A DNA stretch of 16,665 nt from Phycisphaerales bacterium UBA3158 (GTDB lineage: Bacteria; Planctomycetota; Phycisphaerae; Phycisphaerales; SM1A02). Location: assembly GCA_002364555.1 (NCBI GenBank), contig DEYM01000005.1:1-16665 (forward strand), read 5' to 3'. Positions 8,656-16,141 of the stretch are shown here, in pieces (the stretch's first letter is position 1; every line of letters begins with the position of its first letter). Position numbers and translations under genes: made by a program. The notes under the pieces are model-generated. The model made no database searches, was not told the origin of the DNA, and saw nothing but the letters and a program-made list of their open reading frames with translations.

Positions 8656-8676
8656 TGTGGCTAATCGTTTGCCACA
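8656..8676. terminator. Hairpin between convergent AIM24 and preA genes (weak terminator candidate)
   Basis: TGTGGC (8656-8661) and GCCACA (8671-8676) can pair as a 6-bp stem with a 9-nt loop. The stem includes the preA stop codon and follows the AIM24 stop in the 48-nt convergent gap. No T-run follows on either strand, so it is not a standard intrinsic terminator. A second small stem, CTTGA/TCAAG at 8617-8629, lies just after the AIM24 stop. Confidence 0.25.
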
Positions 8677-9914
8677 AGCCCGTGAGACTGCTCCACGAAC
8701 TTGTCCCCGTCCCAGATTCGATCTTCTGTGACCATATTCGACCTGGATGCTTTCAGGATGTTCTTCATGGCCGCCTGCCGTCTCACAAGCTCCGCATGCG
8801 TCGTGAAGTACTGCAGACTGTGACCACGGAATTCCTCGATGGTCTCGAAGCCATGGCGATCCATGAACCTCGACAGTTCCTCGCACATGGTCTCTATGAG
8901 GCCGTAACCGTGGATCATCACACCCGTGCAGACCTGGACCGTGCTGGCCCCCAGCAGCAGATACTGCGCAGCATCCTCACCGGATTCCACCCCACCGATG
9001 GCAGACAGGCTGGCGTTGGGAAATGAACCGATGGGTGTTCCGGGATCGAACCGGGCAATCGACATCGACTGTGATCGCTCGAACGGACGTGTCTTGGAAT
9101 TGGGCGCCAGCAAGACATCGAGATTGGATGGAATCGACCCGCCGGAGTTTCCACCGTACATCATGGTTGCCAGTTCCATCACCATCCGAAGAGCGATTGG
9201 TCGGGTCGCCTTTCCGGAATACCCTCCTGAAATGGTGTACCCCTCCACATCCGGCTGCGGCCTGAGTGTGTCAAGATCGACACCCATCACGCTGAGAATC
9301 GTGTTGATCGCGGATACCCCATCACAGCCCGCCTCCAGTGCAGCTCGCGCAGGTTCCTCGATGTGGGTGATGTTGGGCGTCATCTTCGCCCAGACCGGTA
9401 TGACCGACACCTCCGCGACCCATTCGCAGACTTGCGTGACAAGTGAGGCGTCCTGCCCCATGGCACTCCCCATTTTTCTCTCTGGCAGTCCGTGCGGACA
9501 TGAGAAGTTCAGCTCGAATGCATCGACTCCGACCTCCTGGCATCGCTCGACGATCTCGTGCCAGGCGTCCTTTCGAAACTCCTCCATGATGGAGGCGATC
9601 AGGACACTCTCTGGCCAGGCATCCTTGATTCTCTTGAATTCGTCGAGCCATGTCTCGAATGGTCTGTCCGAGATGAGCTCGATGTTCTCCCAACCGATCA
9701 CTTCACGTGACTCACTGGCTCGCATTCGGGCATAGCGTGGCGCGACATTCCTGATCTTGTCCGCTTCCAGTGAGATCGTCTTGGCGATGACGCCTCCCCA
9801 ACCCTCCTTGAATGCCTTGCTGATGACATTGGCATTGGTGCCGGGAGGGCCGGATCCCACAACAAAGGGATTGGCGAGATGCAAACCATCAATTTCAATA
9901 CTCAGATCGGCCAT
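8661..9914 (-). CDS. preA: Dihydropyrimidine dehydrogenase PreA-like subunit without ferredoxin domain
   Basis: 417-residue cytosolic FMN-dependent TIM-barrel enzyme of the dihydropyrimidine/dihydroorotate dehydrogenase family, likely reducing uracil or thymine. Landmarks from this start: NPFVVGSGPPGTN (15-27), AKTISLEADK (44-53), ELNFSCPHG (134-142) whose Cys139 matches the catalytic Cys of dihydropyrimidine dehydrogenase, AINT (202-205), GGYSGKATRPIAL (230-242) and IGGVESGEDAAQYLLLGAS (306-324). Compared with E. coli PreA, the C-terminal 4Fe-4S domain is missing; the tail instead has FTTHAELVRRQ. About 50 residues (250-302) are inserted before IGGV. An in-frame upstream ATG at 10007 would add 31 unrelated residues. 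I chose 9914 because the conserved domain begins there and GGAG (complement of 9925-9928) lies 10 nt upstream. No preT partner is in the window. Confidence 0.88.
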   Translation of the reverse strand: MADLSIEIDGLHLANPFVVGSGPPGTNANVISKAFKEGWGGVIAKTISLEADKIRNVAPRYARMRASESREVIGWENIELISDRPFETWLDEFKRIKDAWPESVLIASIMEEFRKDAWHEIVERCQEVGVDAFELNFSCPHGLPERKMGSAMGQDASLVTQVCEWVAEVSVIPVWAKMTPNITHIEEPARAALEAGCDGVSAINTILSVMGVDLDTLRPQPDVEGYTISGGYSGKATRPIALRMVMELATMMYGGNSGGSIPSNLDVLLAPNSKTRPFERSQSMSIARFDPGTPIGSFPNASLSAIGGVESGEDAAQYLLLGASTVQVCTGVMIHGYGLIETMCEELSRFMDRHGFETIEEFRGHSLQYFTTHAELVRRQAAMKNILKASRSNMVTEDRIWDGDKFVEQSHGLVAND

Positions 9915-9959
9915 GCCATCGAGTCTCCATGAGGCATTCGGAAAGAGGGGAATCGCGAA

Positions 9960-9965
9960 AGTATA
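9960..9965 (-). promoter_or_regulatory. Possible -10 box for preA-like gene
   Basis: The complement reads TATACT (5 of 6 to the sigma70 consensus), about 45 nt upstream of the chosen preA start. No TTGACA-like hexamer lies at 16-18 nt; the nearest, TTGATA (complement of 9980-9985), is only 14 nt away. It overlaps the palindromic site described next. Confidence 0.3.
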
Positions 9966-9982
9966 TCCATATGGATCCATAT
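9965..9982. promoter_or_regulatory. Overlapping palindromes in divergent intergenic region (operator candidate)
   Basis: Two perfect palindromes overlap: ATCCATATGGAT (9965-9976) and ATATGGATCCATAT (9969-9982). Together they give three alternating copies of the half-site ATCCATAT. The site lies between the preA-like gene and the mscS-like gene, next to a -10 candidate for the former. A dimeric repressor or activator site is a reasonable guess; no regulator gene is in the window. Confidence 0.4.
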
Positions 9983-10006
9983 CAAGGCATTTATCAATTC
10001 CAATCA

Positions 10007-10036
10007 TTGGGAAGGAATCGATCGCATCGCTAGAAT
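10007..10036 (+). promoter_or_regulatory. Sigma70-type promoter candidate for the MscS-family gene
   Basis: TTGGGA (10007-10012) and TAGAAT (10031-10036) are separated by 18 nt; the -10 matches the consensus at 5 of 6 positions and the -35 at 4 of 6. Transcription would start near 10043 and give a leader of about 40 nt containing GAGG (10071-10074), 9 nt before the ATG. Confidence 0.45.
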
Positions 10037-10083
10037 CGATTCCACATCCCTCCTAGAGGCAGATAAGGACGAGGCGAATTCGA

Positions 10084-11910
10084 ATGCAGACAAGATTCAT
10101 ACTTGTGTCGATGGCACTGATTCTCTGCTGGAGCTTCCTATCGCATGAATCCCTGCTGGCCGAGGACGTCAGCTCCGTCGCCAGTGACAACAAGGCTGCC
10201 GATGTGGAAGCTCCCGGGGAAGCCCCTGCTCCCAAGAAGGAGTCGGATGAGGACCATCCCTGGACGATCGTGGAGAAGACTCCGCCATTCGAGAATTCAA
10301 GACAGTCGGTCAAGCCTGAAAAACTGGACAGCCCTCGAAGTCTCATGTGGAGTCTGGGCCGAACGCTGAACACCTATCGAGACATCCTCGACAAGGAAGG
10401 ACGCACATACGACTCGGAACCGAGACTTCAATGGATCCAGAGCCGTATTGCCCAGTGCTTCGACCTGTCCGATGTCGGACCCGAGTTCCAGAACGGCATA
10501 GCCACGGACTCGGCGGTGTACCTCCGGGAGGTGATGCGCCGCATCCCGATGGCAGCCTGGGAGACCATCCCGGACAGGGTCGATATCAACAACATGTCCG
10601 AGGAGGAGCGGATAACGAGATACCGATTCGATTCCGTTCCGATCGAACTGATGATGTTCACGGAGGGTGAACGTGCCGGCGAATGGATCCTCACGATCGA
10701 GACACGTGACACCGCACGAGCGGCCTTCGAACATGTCCAGCACATCACACCGATCGCAGGTGTCGGCGAACTCTATCAAAGACACTTCTTCACACCAGGC
10801 TGGCTGATCCCCGCATCCTGGATCAACAACCTGCCCAGATGGATGGGCCATTCCATCTTCGAGGAGGCACTCTGGCAATGGGCCATCACGCTCATCGCGC
10901 TCATGCTGCTGTCCTCGATCGTCATCGGCACGCTCCTTCTTCTCAGAAACCGCTGTAGTCGTCCATTGACACTTATGGGAAGAGTCCTTTATCTGTGCTA
11001 CCTGATCATGACCGGCGTCCTGGCAGCGGCCTTCATAGAGTTTCTCGAGCTCCATGTGTTCCTGTCCGGTTCCGTCCTGCAGTTCTTCACGTTCTTCTGC
11101 TCGGGTGTCATGCTGGTCTCCTTCGTGCTCGGCCTGCTGACGCTGGGTGTGCTCATCGCTGAAATCATCATTTCCTCACCAAGGATCAATCCACGAAGTC
11201 TTGATGCCGCATTGATCCGAGTGGCAGCGAGGACCATCTCGATTCTCCTGGCGGCCATCGTTCTCTTCCAGATTCTCAGTCAGCTGGGCCTGAGCCCAAC
11301 CACTCTTCTGGCCGGGGCGGGTGTCACCGGTCTGGCGATCGCCTTGGCGGCCCAGGACACCTTGAAGAACTTCTTCGCCAGCATCATCCTCCTGATGGAA
11401 CGCCCGTTCCGGGAAGGTGAAAGAATTCGCATCGGCGATGACACGGGCACGGTCGAGACAATCGGCCTGCGATCCACCTGCATCCGGACAAGAGCCGGCA
11501 ATCTCGTATCGCTTCCAAACGAGACCGTTGCCCATGGTCGAATCGAGAACATCAGCAGAAGACCCCACATCCGGAATGAATTCACCATTGGACTGGTGTA
11601 TTCCACGACGACCACGCAGATCGAGAAGGCCGTCGAGATCATCACGAACATCCTGGAGGAGAAGACCAAGGCACCCGGCAACTTCAAGCCGTTCGTCTTC
11701 TTCACGCGCTTCGATGACTCGTCGCTGGCGATCGAATGCACGTACTGGCAGTCGACGACCAACTTCTTCAAGAGCCAGCAGACCGCCCAGGCGGTGAATC
11801 TCGCGATACTCGATCAGTTCAAGGAGGCGGGAATCGAATTCGCCTATCCGACTCTGACCGTCATGACGAATCGGGACACTGACTCCGAATCAACCCCGTC
11901 CGATCACTGA
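10084..11910 (+). CDS. MscS-family mechanosensitive ion channel
   Basis: 608-residue inner-membrane channel that would release solutes on hypo-osmotic shock. It starts with a signal peptide (about 1-26, SLLAED), then a periplasmic domain of about 230 residues with no family I recognise. Membrane helices lie near 264-288, 301-322, 333-360 and 381-400, followed by the pore-lining TM3 with the Gly/Ala pattern LLAGAGVTGLAIALAAQD (408-425) and NFFASIILLMERPFREGERIRIGD (429-452). The cytoplasmic beta domain (about 445-500, GTVETIGLRSTCIRT and LPNE) and the alpha/beta vestibule domain run to about 595. It is larger than E. coli MscS (286 residues) because of the N-terminal domain and extra helices. 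The start follows the promoter candidate upstream. The gene ends tail-to-tail, overlapping the methyltransferase gene by 7 nt. Confidence 0.93.
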   Translation: MQTRFILVSMALILCWSFLSHESLLAEDVSSVASDNKAADVEAPGEAPAPKKESDEDHPWTIVEKTPPFENSRQSVKPEKLDSPRSLMWSLGRTLNTYRDILDKEGRTYDSEPRLQWIQSRIAQCFDLSDVGPEFQNGIATDSAVYLREVMRRIPMAAWETIPDRVDINNMSEEERITRYRFDSVPIELMMFTEGERAGEWILTIETRDTARAAFEHVQHITPIAGVGELYQRHFFTPGWLIPASWINNLPRWMGHSIFEEALWQWAITLIALMLLSSIVIGTLLLLRNRCSRPLTLMGRVLYLCYLIMTGVLAAAFIEFLELHVFLSGSVLQFFTFFCSGVMLVSFVLGLLTLGVLIAEIIISSPRINPRSLDAALIRVAARTISILLAAIVLFQILSQLGLSPTTLLAGAGVTGLAIALAAQDTLKNFFASIILLMERPFREGERIRIGDDTGTVETIGLRSTCIRTRAGNLVSLPNETVAHGRIENISRRPHIRNEFTIGLVYSTTTTQIEKAVEIITNILEEKTKAPGNFKPFVFFTRFDDSSLAIECTYWQSTTNFFKSQQTAQAVNLAILDQFKEAGIEFAYPTLTVMTNRDTDSESTPSDH

Positions 11911-12815
11911 AGCCAGGCCCTGGGGACACTGCTGACCTGCGATTCCAGTTCATCTCGTATTGCCGAGATCGTGGCTGGTGTGGTTCCACAGCAACCGCCG
12001 ACGATGTTGGCTCCGCATTCGATCCAGCTCATGGCGTAGTCCGCGTAGATACACGGCTCGATCGCATCGGTGCTGATCCATCCACCATGTTCATCGACAT
12101 GACCGACATTTCCGTACGCCATGATCGGCATCGAGTCCGGCAGACAGGAACGAAGGTGATGTATCTGATTCTTCATGCTCGTGGCGGAAACACAGTTGAT
12201 CCCTATGAAACTCGCCTCGAGAAGATCGGGAATCAACTGGGATATCGATGTTCCATCCTGAAGGGATCCGATCTCACGATCGCCATCCAGACAGAAACAG
12301 ATCCCCCATCGTCCTGGGGCATGTTCCTTCGCGGCGCTTGCTGCAGCCAATGATTCATGTGCCGTGCACATGGTTTCCAGAAGTACGCCATCCACACCCG
12401 AATCGACCAGATCCGCGATGAGCCGGGCATGCTCCTCATGACAGACATCGGGTTCAGGAGAAAGCGACGGGCTGTAGCAGTCCTCGAGCGGTGCGACACT
12501 TCCAAGCAGCAACGCGGAGGAATCGAATTCATCGACGGCCTCCCTCGCAATGGAAACGGCCGCCTGCGTCAGTCTCGTGGACTCCGCCCCGAGGCCCGCC
12601 TTGGCCAGGGATCGTTGATGCGTTCGAAAGGTGTTCGTGATGATCACACCCGCACCGGACTCGAGATACGATCTATGGACCTGCTTGAGACTGTCAGGAG
12701 CCTCATCCATCGCCCTGGCTGACCACAGCGGCATGCTGACATCTACACCGAGACGATCGAGTTCGGTCCCAGTCGCTCCGTCAAGCACCAGTATCTCGTC
12801 GGGTGAGAACATCAT
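11904..12815 (-). CDS. Homocysteine S-methyltransferase family protein
   Basis: 303-residue cytosolic zinc enzyme of the MmuM/BHMT/MetH N-terminal domain family. It would transfer a methyl group from a donor such as S-methylmethionine, betaine or a corrinoid to homocysteine, making methionine. Motifs: LDGATGTEL (11-19), ITNTF (59-63), LLETM (145-149), and the three zinc ligands Cys208 (GINCVS) and Cys275-Cys276 (GGCCGT). It is a single-domain protein with no folate or cobalamin domain. The ATG at 12815 is followed directly by a second ATG at 12812; neither has a clear Shine-Dalgarno site. It starts 25 nt after the fasciclin-CIA30 gene stop, so the two are probably co-transcribed, with translation perhaps dependent on coupling. 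The methyl donor cannot be told from sequence. Confidence 0.93.
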   Translation of the reverse strand: MMFSPDEILVLDGATGTELDRLGVDVSMPLWSARAMDEAPDSLKQVHRSYLESGAGVIITNTFRTHQRSLAKAGLGAESTRLTQAAVSIAREAVDEFDSSALLLGSVAPLEDCYSPSLSPEPDVCHEEHARLIADLVDSGVDGVLLETMCTAHESLAAASAAKEHAPGRWGICFCLDGDREIGSLQDGTSISQLIPDLLEASFIGINCVSATSMKNQIHHLRSCLPDSMPIMAYGNVGHVDEHGGWISTDAIEPCIYADYAMSWIECGANIVGGCCGTTPATISAIRDELESQVSSVPRAWLQ

Positions 12816-12840
12816 GGATCAGATTGCAGTTCCGGAGGAA

Positions 12841-14088
12841 TCAAAGGGATTGACCTCTGACACCTTCGATGCTCTCGACCTCCAGATCGAATGGACCCGA
12901 CTTCTTGTCGTAGATGTAGAACTCGATTCCACGAATGTTCCGCGGGCTGATTCTTCCGGGGATTCGCTCACCGAAGAAATGATGTTCCATTTCGGAAATG
13001 GGAGCCGTCACCGTCATCCACTCGCCCTTACGTGTCTCGAATCGCGTCCAGTAGCTGTCGCCACCCATGCCGGACTGGCTCCGGACACCCAGAATCCATG
13101 TTCTACCATCACCCTTGACTCGAATCCTGACGGCGTCATAGCCGGAGAGAACTCCACCGGGAAGTCCGGCCCGAATCGATGAGAATCCACCATTGTTCCG
13201 GAGAGATGTCTCACCGGTGAATGACAGGTTGCCGCCTTGCTGACGGACGAATCCCGTCGATAGTCCGCCCATGACACCATCCACAACCACTCCCCATCGA
13301 TTGACCTCTCGAGGATCCGAGAAGTCGAAGAGCGATTTCGTGTCGGAGGTGGCCGACGGACCCATGGGCATGTTGCTTCCGAGGGAATCGATGATGCGGC
13401 GATAGCCCCATGCTCGCTCACCGGGATCATTGATGGAGGCTGTCTCCTTGAGCGTGCCGAGAAGATTGCGACGCTGCTGATCCTCGATTCCCCATCCATC
13501 GGATGAGACGACGGCTTCAAGAGCCGTGGCGTACACGGCTGCGCACCCCTCCGGCGAACCATCATTGAAGAGTGGTACGCCCCGCTCGACTGCTCGGTCG
13601 AGGAACGCCTTCAGTGGCGAGATCGGAGCAGGTGGAAGCAGAACACGATCGATGATGTGTACGACGCCGTTTGATGCGTCGATGTCAGCCGATTCCACCA
13701 CGGAATCACCGACAAGCAGCCGATCACGGGCGACTTCGAGGGTTAGGGTCGTGCCGGCGAGCGTCTCTATCGAATCACGACCCACCAGATCTGCCGCATC
13801 GAATTCTCCTGCAACCACATGATGCGCGAGAATACGACGAAGCGTTTCATGACCGGGCTCCTGGAGCAATGTCGTCAGGGTGTTCTGATCGATTCGGGCG
13901 AATGCTTCATCACTTGGAGCGAATACGGTGAAAGGACCTTCTCCAGCGAGCGTCTCAAGAAGATCAGCCGTCTGCACGGCAGTGACCAGCGTGTCGAGTC
14001 TGCCGGATTGAACGGCCAGTTCAGGGATGGAGGGCTGCGCGAGAGTGGCGGCGGAAAGTACGAAAGACAGGGCAATGGGGGAAATCAT
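12841..14088 (-). CDS. Exported fasciclin (FAS1) domain - CIA30 domain fusion protein
   Basis: 415-residue secreted or periplasmic protein. A signal peptide ends near residue 17 (ATLAQP). A FAS1 domain spans about 22-152, with the conserved TVFAPSDEAF (54-63) and the closing DIDASNGVVHIIDRVLLP (135-152); FAS1 domains commonly mediate adhesion. A linker of about 100 residues follows with no family I recognise (two helical-looking segments, 158-195 and 203-238). A CIA30/NDUFAF1-like beta-sandwich lies at about 253-409, seen as WGVVVDGVMGGLSTG (265-279), SLRNNGGFSSIR (295-306), VKGDGRTW (324-331) and IRGIEFYIYDK (385-395). CIA30 is named after a complex I assembly factor, but bacterial exported copies have no fixed role. 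AGAGG (complement of 14093-14097) precedes the ATG by 4 nt. The methyltransferase gene follows 25 nt downstream. Confidence 0.88.
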   Translation of the reverse strand: MISPIALSFVLSAATLAQPSIPELAVQSGRLDTLVTAVQTADLLETLAGEGPFTVFAPSDEAFARIDQNTLTTLLQEPGHETLRRILAHHVVAGEFDAADLVGRDSIETLAGTTLTLEVARDRLLVGDSVVESADIDASNGVVHIIDRVLLPPAPISPLKAFLDRAVERGVPLFNDGSPEGCAAVYATALEAVVSSDGWGIEDQQRRNLLGTLKETASINDPGERAWGYRRIIDSLGSNMPMGPSATSDTKSLFDFSDPREVNRWGVVVDGVMGGLSTGFVRQQGGNLSFTGETSLRNNGGFSSIRAGLPGGVLSGYDAVRIRVKGDGRTWILGVRSQSGMGGDSYWTRFETRKGEWMTVTAPISEMEHHFFGERIPGRISPRNIRGIEFYIYDKKSGPFDLEVESIEGVRGQSL

Positions 14089-14288
14089 GAGACCTCTATC
14101 GAATAAGGGGGACAGGTAATCCGGATACTGGGACCGGTCACGGATAGTAGCCTTCTGAAACGTGGATTTGCTCGTTAAATGACGTCGAAAATCCCAGCAA
14201 TTCAGTCGAGGGCAATGAAGGCTCCATGACAGGCCTCAAATCAGCATTCGCATGGTTGCACCGGCCTTTCAAGCCCATCCTCACTGGG

Positions 14289-14294
14289 TATCAT
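14289..14294 (+). promoter_or_regulatory. -10 box close to start codon (possible leaderless transcript)
   Basis: TATCAT (5 of 6 to consensus) lies 7 nt before the ATG at 14302, so transcription would begin at or next to the start codon. No Shine-Dalgarno sequence is present upstream of that ATG. The -35 is weak: CTTTCA at 14266-14271, 17 nt away, matches 3 of 6. Confidence 0.35.
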
Positions 14295-14301
14295 CCTGTC
14301 C

Positions 14302-15594
14302 ATGAATACATTCAGACCATCTGAATACCGCTCGGTGAATGCATGGAAATCCGGATTGGCCCTGATGGTGCTGTGCATTCTCACGGCGGTCTTTTCGCCT
14401 GGATGCCAGACCTCCAAACCCGGGGCCAGAAATACCCTCGAGCCGATGAGTGAATCCGAGATTCTTGAAAATCATCCATTACTGGTGAAGCGGCATGAAT
14501 TGTATGAACGCACGGGACTGTTCATCGGCATACTCAATGACATGATCATCCGTCTGATGATGGATCCTGAACTAACCATCTCCGAGAAGAACGTTCTTCT
14601 GAAGATCAGAAGTGAAGCCGCTCGGGGGATCGTGTCCGCCGCATCACAACCCGATGTCATCTACTCGCAGCTTGAAGTACTCTTCTTTTCCAGACTCTTT
14701 CTCGAGGTGACCACCCGTGAAGCCAGGCGGTATCTTCCCGAGAAGACCGCCGACAGTCTCATCGATTCGATCAACGTGATGGAGAAACTCTTCTGGGAAT
14801 CATCCAATCAGAATCTCGAGGTCTGGCGGAATAGGGTCGACGAAAACGTCAAGCAGTTCCTGACGGAGTATCCCAAGCTCCAGTCGATCGGCTACGTCAA
14901 CAGCAGCCTGTATACGATCGGTAATCGTCAGCAGCGCAACAGGATCTACAGTCTCTTCGGAATCAATTCCCAGCTGGCCAGCACCACCAAGAGCATCTAT
15001 CAGCTCAATGAAGCTGCCGAGCAGCTCATCTTCCTCTCGCAGATCATTCCCCAGATTTCGATATGGGAATTCGAATACACCATGCAGCGGCTCCTTGAAA
15101 GCATGGACATGGGGGTTCTGAACGAGATTGCCGATCTGCCGAAGCAGCTTGATATCAACATCAGGCAACTGAGTACATCACTTGAGGAGCAAAGAGGCGA
15201 GCTTTCCGAATCGCTGATATCGGCCACTTCGCAGATACAAATGGCCGTCAAGCAACTCGACGACAATCTCGACGACTCGATCAAGACACTCAATGCAGGT
15301 CTGTCCAGCCATGTCGACGGCATCATGACCAACACAGGGGCCATCGGCAGTGGTCTCATGCAATCCCAGGGAGCCCTCAAGGGGCTGGCTGCCGAGATCA
15401 AGAGCCTGAGCGACTCCATCAATGAGCTGCCGAATCACATTGTCGAGACGCTTGGAAATCTACCTGATGACGTGAAGGAGACGGCCAATCATTTTCGATG
15501 GTCCGTGTATCTCGATATCGGCCTGCTTCTGACAGCCATCGTGGTCTCATCAACGCTATCCGCACTGCTGGTTGGCAAATTCACGAGGAAGTGA
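14302..15594 (+). CDS. Envelope coiled-coil protein with C-terminal membrane anchor, unknown function
   Basis: 430-residue protein I cannot assign to a named family. The N-terminus has a hydrophobic segment (about 17-33) ending in FSPGC; Cys35 may be lipidated, though Ser-Pro-Gly before Cys is not a textbook lipobox, so it could be a plain membrane anchor. Residues 45-285 look helical, with an ELYERTGLFIGILNDMIIRLMMDPELTIS segment near the start. Residues about 285-395 form a long coiled coil (LSTSLEEQRGELSESLISATSQIQMAVKQLDDNLDDSI). A transmembrane helix closes the protein at about 402-424, followed by KFTRK. The layout of two anchors around a helical periplasmic domain suggests a scaffold or sensor-like envelope protein; that is inference. 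No ribosome site precedes the ATG. It diverges from the fasciclin gene. Confidence 0.85.
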   Translation: MNTFRPSEYRSVNAWKSGLALMVLCILTAVFSPGCQTSKPGARNTLEPMSESEILENHPLLVKRHELYERTGLFIGILNDMIIRLMMDPELTISEKNVLLKIRSEAARGIVSAASQPDVIYSQLEVLFFSRLFLEVTTREARRYLPEKTADSLIDSINVMEKLFWESSNQNLEVWRNRVDENVKQFLTEYPKLQSIGYVNSSLYTIGNRQQRNRIYSLFGINSQLASTTKSIYQLNEAAEQLIFLSQIIPQISIWEFEYTMQRLLESMDMGVLNEIADLPKQLDINIRQLSTSLEEQRGELSESLISATSQIQMAVKQLDDNLDDSIKTLNAGLSSHVDGIMTNTGAIGSGLMQSQGALKGLAAEIKSLSDSINELPNHIVETLGNLPDDVKETANHFRWSVYLDIGLLLTAIVVSSTLSALLVGKFTRK

Positions 15595-15688
15595 TCAACC
15601 CCTCCCCCCGGGGAACCCGTGCGACTGGAAATCAGCTACATTCCACCTCAGATACACGCTCCATCATGAATGAACGAAGGGCCTCCCG

Positions 15689-16138
15689 ATGAACCCCGAA
15701 CAAGCTGAAAAAGCACGCAAGATCAGGACATTCGTCTGCTCCATCGCGGTGATCTGCGCCCTGCTCACGATTCTCTGCATTGCCTCAGCTCTGGCCATAC
15801 GACTTCTTGAGATGGGTCAGCCGGGAGAAAGCAACGCATTCCCGTTCAACTTGTTCCATTTCGAGCCCTCCGATGCCAAGCTGAAGCATGATTCCGCCGT
15901 CAGAATGGAGCTCTGGGTACTCGCCATCCTCGCCACTCTGCTCGCGCTTGCCTCGACGATCTTCGCCATCGCCGCCATACGAACGCATTCGAAGAGCATC
16001 GGAATCATCCTTATCTGCCTGGGAATCGCGACGACCGCCGTCGGCTTCCTGCTCGCATGGCCCCTGGGCATCCTGACCTCGATCATTCCAATCATGGCGA
16101 TCATCGCCATGCTGATGAGACATGCTCCAACGGAGTAG
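15689..16138 (+). CDS. Small four-helix membrane protein upstream of lemA, unknown function
   Basis: 149-residue integral membrane protein with predicted helices at about 13-38, 74-97, 103-123 and 125-143, and a hydrophilic loop of about 35 residues between the first two (EMGQPGESNAFPFNLFHFEP). No catalytic motif or family is recognised. GAAGG at 15676-15680 sits 8 nt before the ATG. Its stop codon (16136-16138) directly follows the GGAG ribosome site of lemA, so the two genes are almost certainly co-transcribed and may act together at the membrane. The preceding coiled-coil gene ends 94 nt upstream, so membership of one operon with it is possible but unproven. Confidence 0.82.
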   Translation: MNPEQAEKARKIRTFVCSIAVICALLTILCIASALAIRLLEMGQPGESNAFPFNLFHFEPSDAKLKHDSAVRMELWVLAILATLLALASTIFAIAAIRTHSKSIGIILICLGIATTAVGFLLAWPLGILTSIIPIMAIIAMLMRHAPTE

Positions 16139-16141
16139 TTC

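Noticed and set aside
8926..9735. Open frame of 269 codons on the + strand
   Set aside because: It is antisense to the PreA-like gene, whose conserved motifs are unmistakable; long antisense frames are common at this GC content.
9915..10007. N-terminal extension of the PreA-like protein to the ATG at 10007
   Set aside because: The extra 31 residues have no family similarity, run through the palindromic promoter region, and the 9914 start has a GGAG and fits the family N-terminus.
15603..15614. CCCC/GGGG inverted repeat after the coiled-coil gene as a terminator
   Set aside because: The loop would be only 2 nt and no T-run follows.
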